Shown here piece by piece: positions 4,561 to 5,223 of a DNA stretch of 5,223 nt. How positions within the stretch are numbered: position 1 is the first letter of the stretch; each line of letters begins with the position of its first letter. The notes under the pieces were generated by a model, which searched no databases, was not told the DNA's origin, and saw nothing but the letters and a program-made list of their open reading frames with translations. The DNA comes from Magnetococcales bacterium. GTDB taxonomy: Bacteria > Pseudomonadota > Magnetococcia > Magnetococcales > Magnetaquicoccaceae. Position numbers and translations under genes: made by a program. The DNA lies in contig JADGCR010000162.1 in assembly GCA_015228895.1 (NCBI GenBank), positions 1 to 5,223 on the forward strand. The letters run 5' to 3'.

Positions 4561-5223
4561 ATGAACAACCATGATCAGCCGTTACAAAAGGGAGACATCT
4601 TCAAACTGCCGGTGGAACGCGCCCGGCCCACCCAGTTCGCGGTGGGGATGGTCTCGGTGGATTGCAAGCGCCGGGAGATGGAAAAGGCCCACACCGCCGA
4701 CAAACTGGAGGCCCTGCTCTGCCAGGAGGGGAATCTGGTGCCGGTGGTCCTCGGACCGGGCAACCAACTCTTCATCACCGATCACCACCATCTTTGCACC
4801 TCCATCTGGCGCGCCTGCATCCCCCCGGAGGAAAAATGGGTTTACGCCTATGTCTACGAGGACTGGAGCGATCTGCCCTCCGATGCATTCTGGCGCGACA
4901 TGATCGAAAACAACCTCGCCTGGCTGCACGACGACAAGGGGAGCGGTCCGGTCAATCCCTACCTGCTGCCCAAACAGGTGGGGGATCTGCTCAACGATCC
5001 CTACCGCACTCTCTCCCGCTGGCTCAGAGATTGCGGCTGCTACAGCAAAAACGTGCTCAAGGATCGCAAGGAACCGGCCTGCCAACGACGCCGCTACCTG
5101 CCCGGCAGCCATGCCAAGGCGTTCTTCATCGAGTTCCGCTGGGCCAATTTCCTGCGCCAGAACGTCAAGCTGGAGCTCAAACACGAGGATTTCTCCCGCA
5201 CCTGCGAGGCCATGCCCTACTCC
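4561..5223 (+). CDS. ParB-like nuclease superfamily protein, ParBc_2 type (3' end outside window)
   Basis: 221 codons are present and open to the right edge. Landmarks, numbered from 4561: 'RPTQFAVGM' (22-30) with K36; 'VPVVLGPGNQLFITDHHHL' (60-78) with the family's DHHH at 74-77; 'DAFWRDMIENNLAW' (108-121); 'LLPKQVGDLLNDPYRTLSRW' (135-154); 'FFIEFRWANFLRQ' (188-200). This order is that of the ParBc_2 family, a ParB/sulfiredoxin-fold group annotated as putative nucleases whose biological role is unknown; partitioning function should not be assumed. No signal peptide and no helix-turn-helix are seen in the visible part, and no parA lies alongside. Odd feature: a Cys- and Arg-rich insert at 158-187 (DCGCYSK to HAKA) breaks the usual continuous run into the final EF.WA.F motif. 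The body has strong third-position G/C. A longer start at 4510 is possible. Confidence 0.88.
   Translation, partial: MNNHDQPLQKGDIFKLPVERARPTQFAVGMVSVDCKRREMEKAHTADKLEALLCQEGNLVPVVLGPGNQLFITDHHHLCTSIWRACIPPEEKWVYAYVYEDWSDLPSDAFWRDMIENNLAWLHDDKGSGPVNPYLLPKQVGDLLNDPYRTLSRWLRDCGCYSKNVLKDRKEPACQRRRYLPGSHAKAFFIEFRWANFLRQNVKLELKHEDFSRTCEAMPYS

Noticed and set aside
4582..5184. A 200-codon minus-strand frame opposite the ParB-like gene
   Set aside because: Shadow frame: the plus-strand frame carries all the recognisable ParBc_2 motifs.

Overview
The window looks like chromosomal DNA from a GC-rich Gram-negative bacterium, probably a proteobacterium. Reasons: strong G/C preference at third codon positions, canonical Shine-Dalgarno sites, and a very long multidomain surface-type protein without an N-terminal signal peptide but with a FecR-like domain. 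A magnetotactic Magnetococcales-type host is a guess from protein style only; nothing in the window proves a taxon.

Layout. Positions 1-3899 on the minus strand are one uninterrupted open frame of 1,299 codons. It starts at 3899 and runs off the left edge, so its C-terminus is unseen. In order it encodes: a cytosolic-looking N-terminal module; a FecR-like domain; an acidic/basic KKEGE repeat tract; proline-rich linkers including 22 consecutive prolines; two cadherin-like beta domains; a glutamine-amidotransferase-like alpha/beta domain; a further beta-sandwich repeat; and a second amidotransferase-like domain. This is best read as a giant exported adhesin or matrix protein, probably a type I secretion substrate (inference: the C-terminal signal would lie outside the window).

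Positions 3900-4560 form a divergent intergenic region. It is AT-richer around 4260-4460 and holds a plausible sigma-70 promoter facing the adhesin (giving a leader of about 360 nt), several short inverted repeats, and a striking set of three TTGCG/CGCAA pentamers at exact 12-bp steps.

Positions 4561-5223 on the plus strand are the first 221 codons of a ParB-like nuclease-superfamily protein of the ParBc_2 type with a DHHH motif; it runs off the right edge. The two genes are divergently transcribed. Nothing in the sequence links them functionally beyond the shared intergenic region. No tRNA, rRNA, CRISPR array, insertion sequence or phage gene was recognised.
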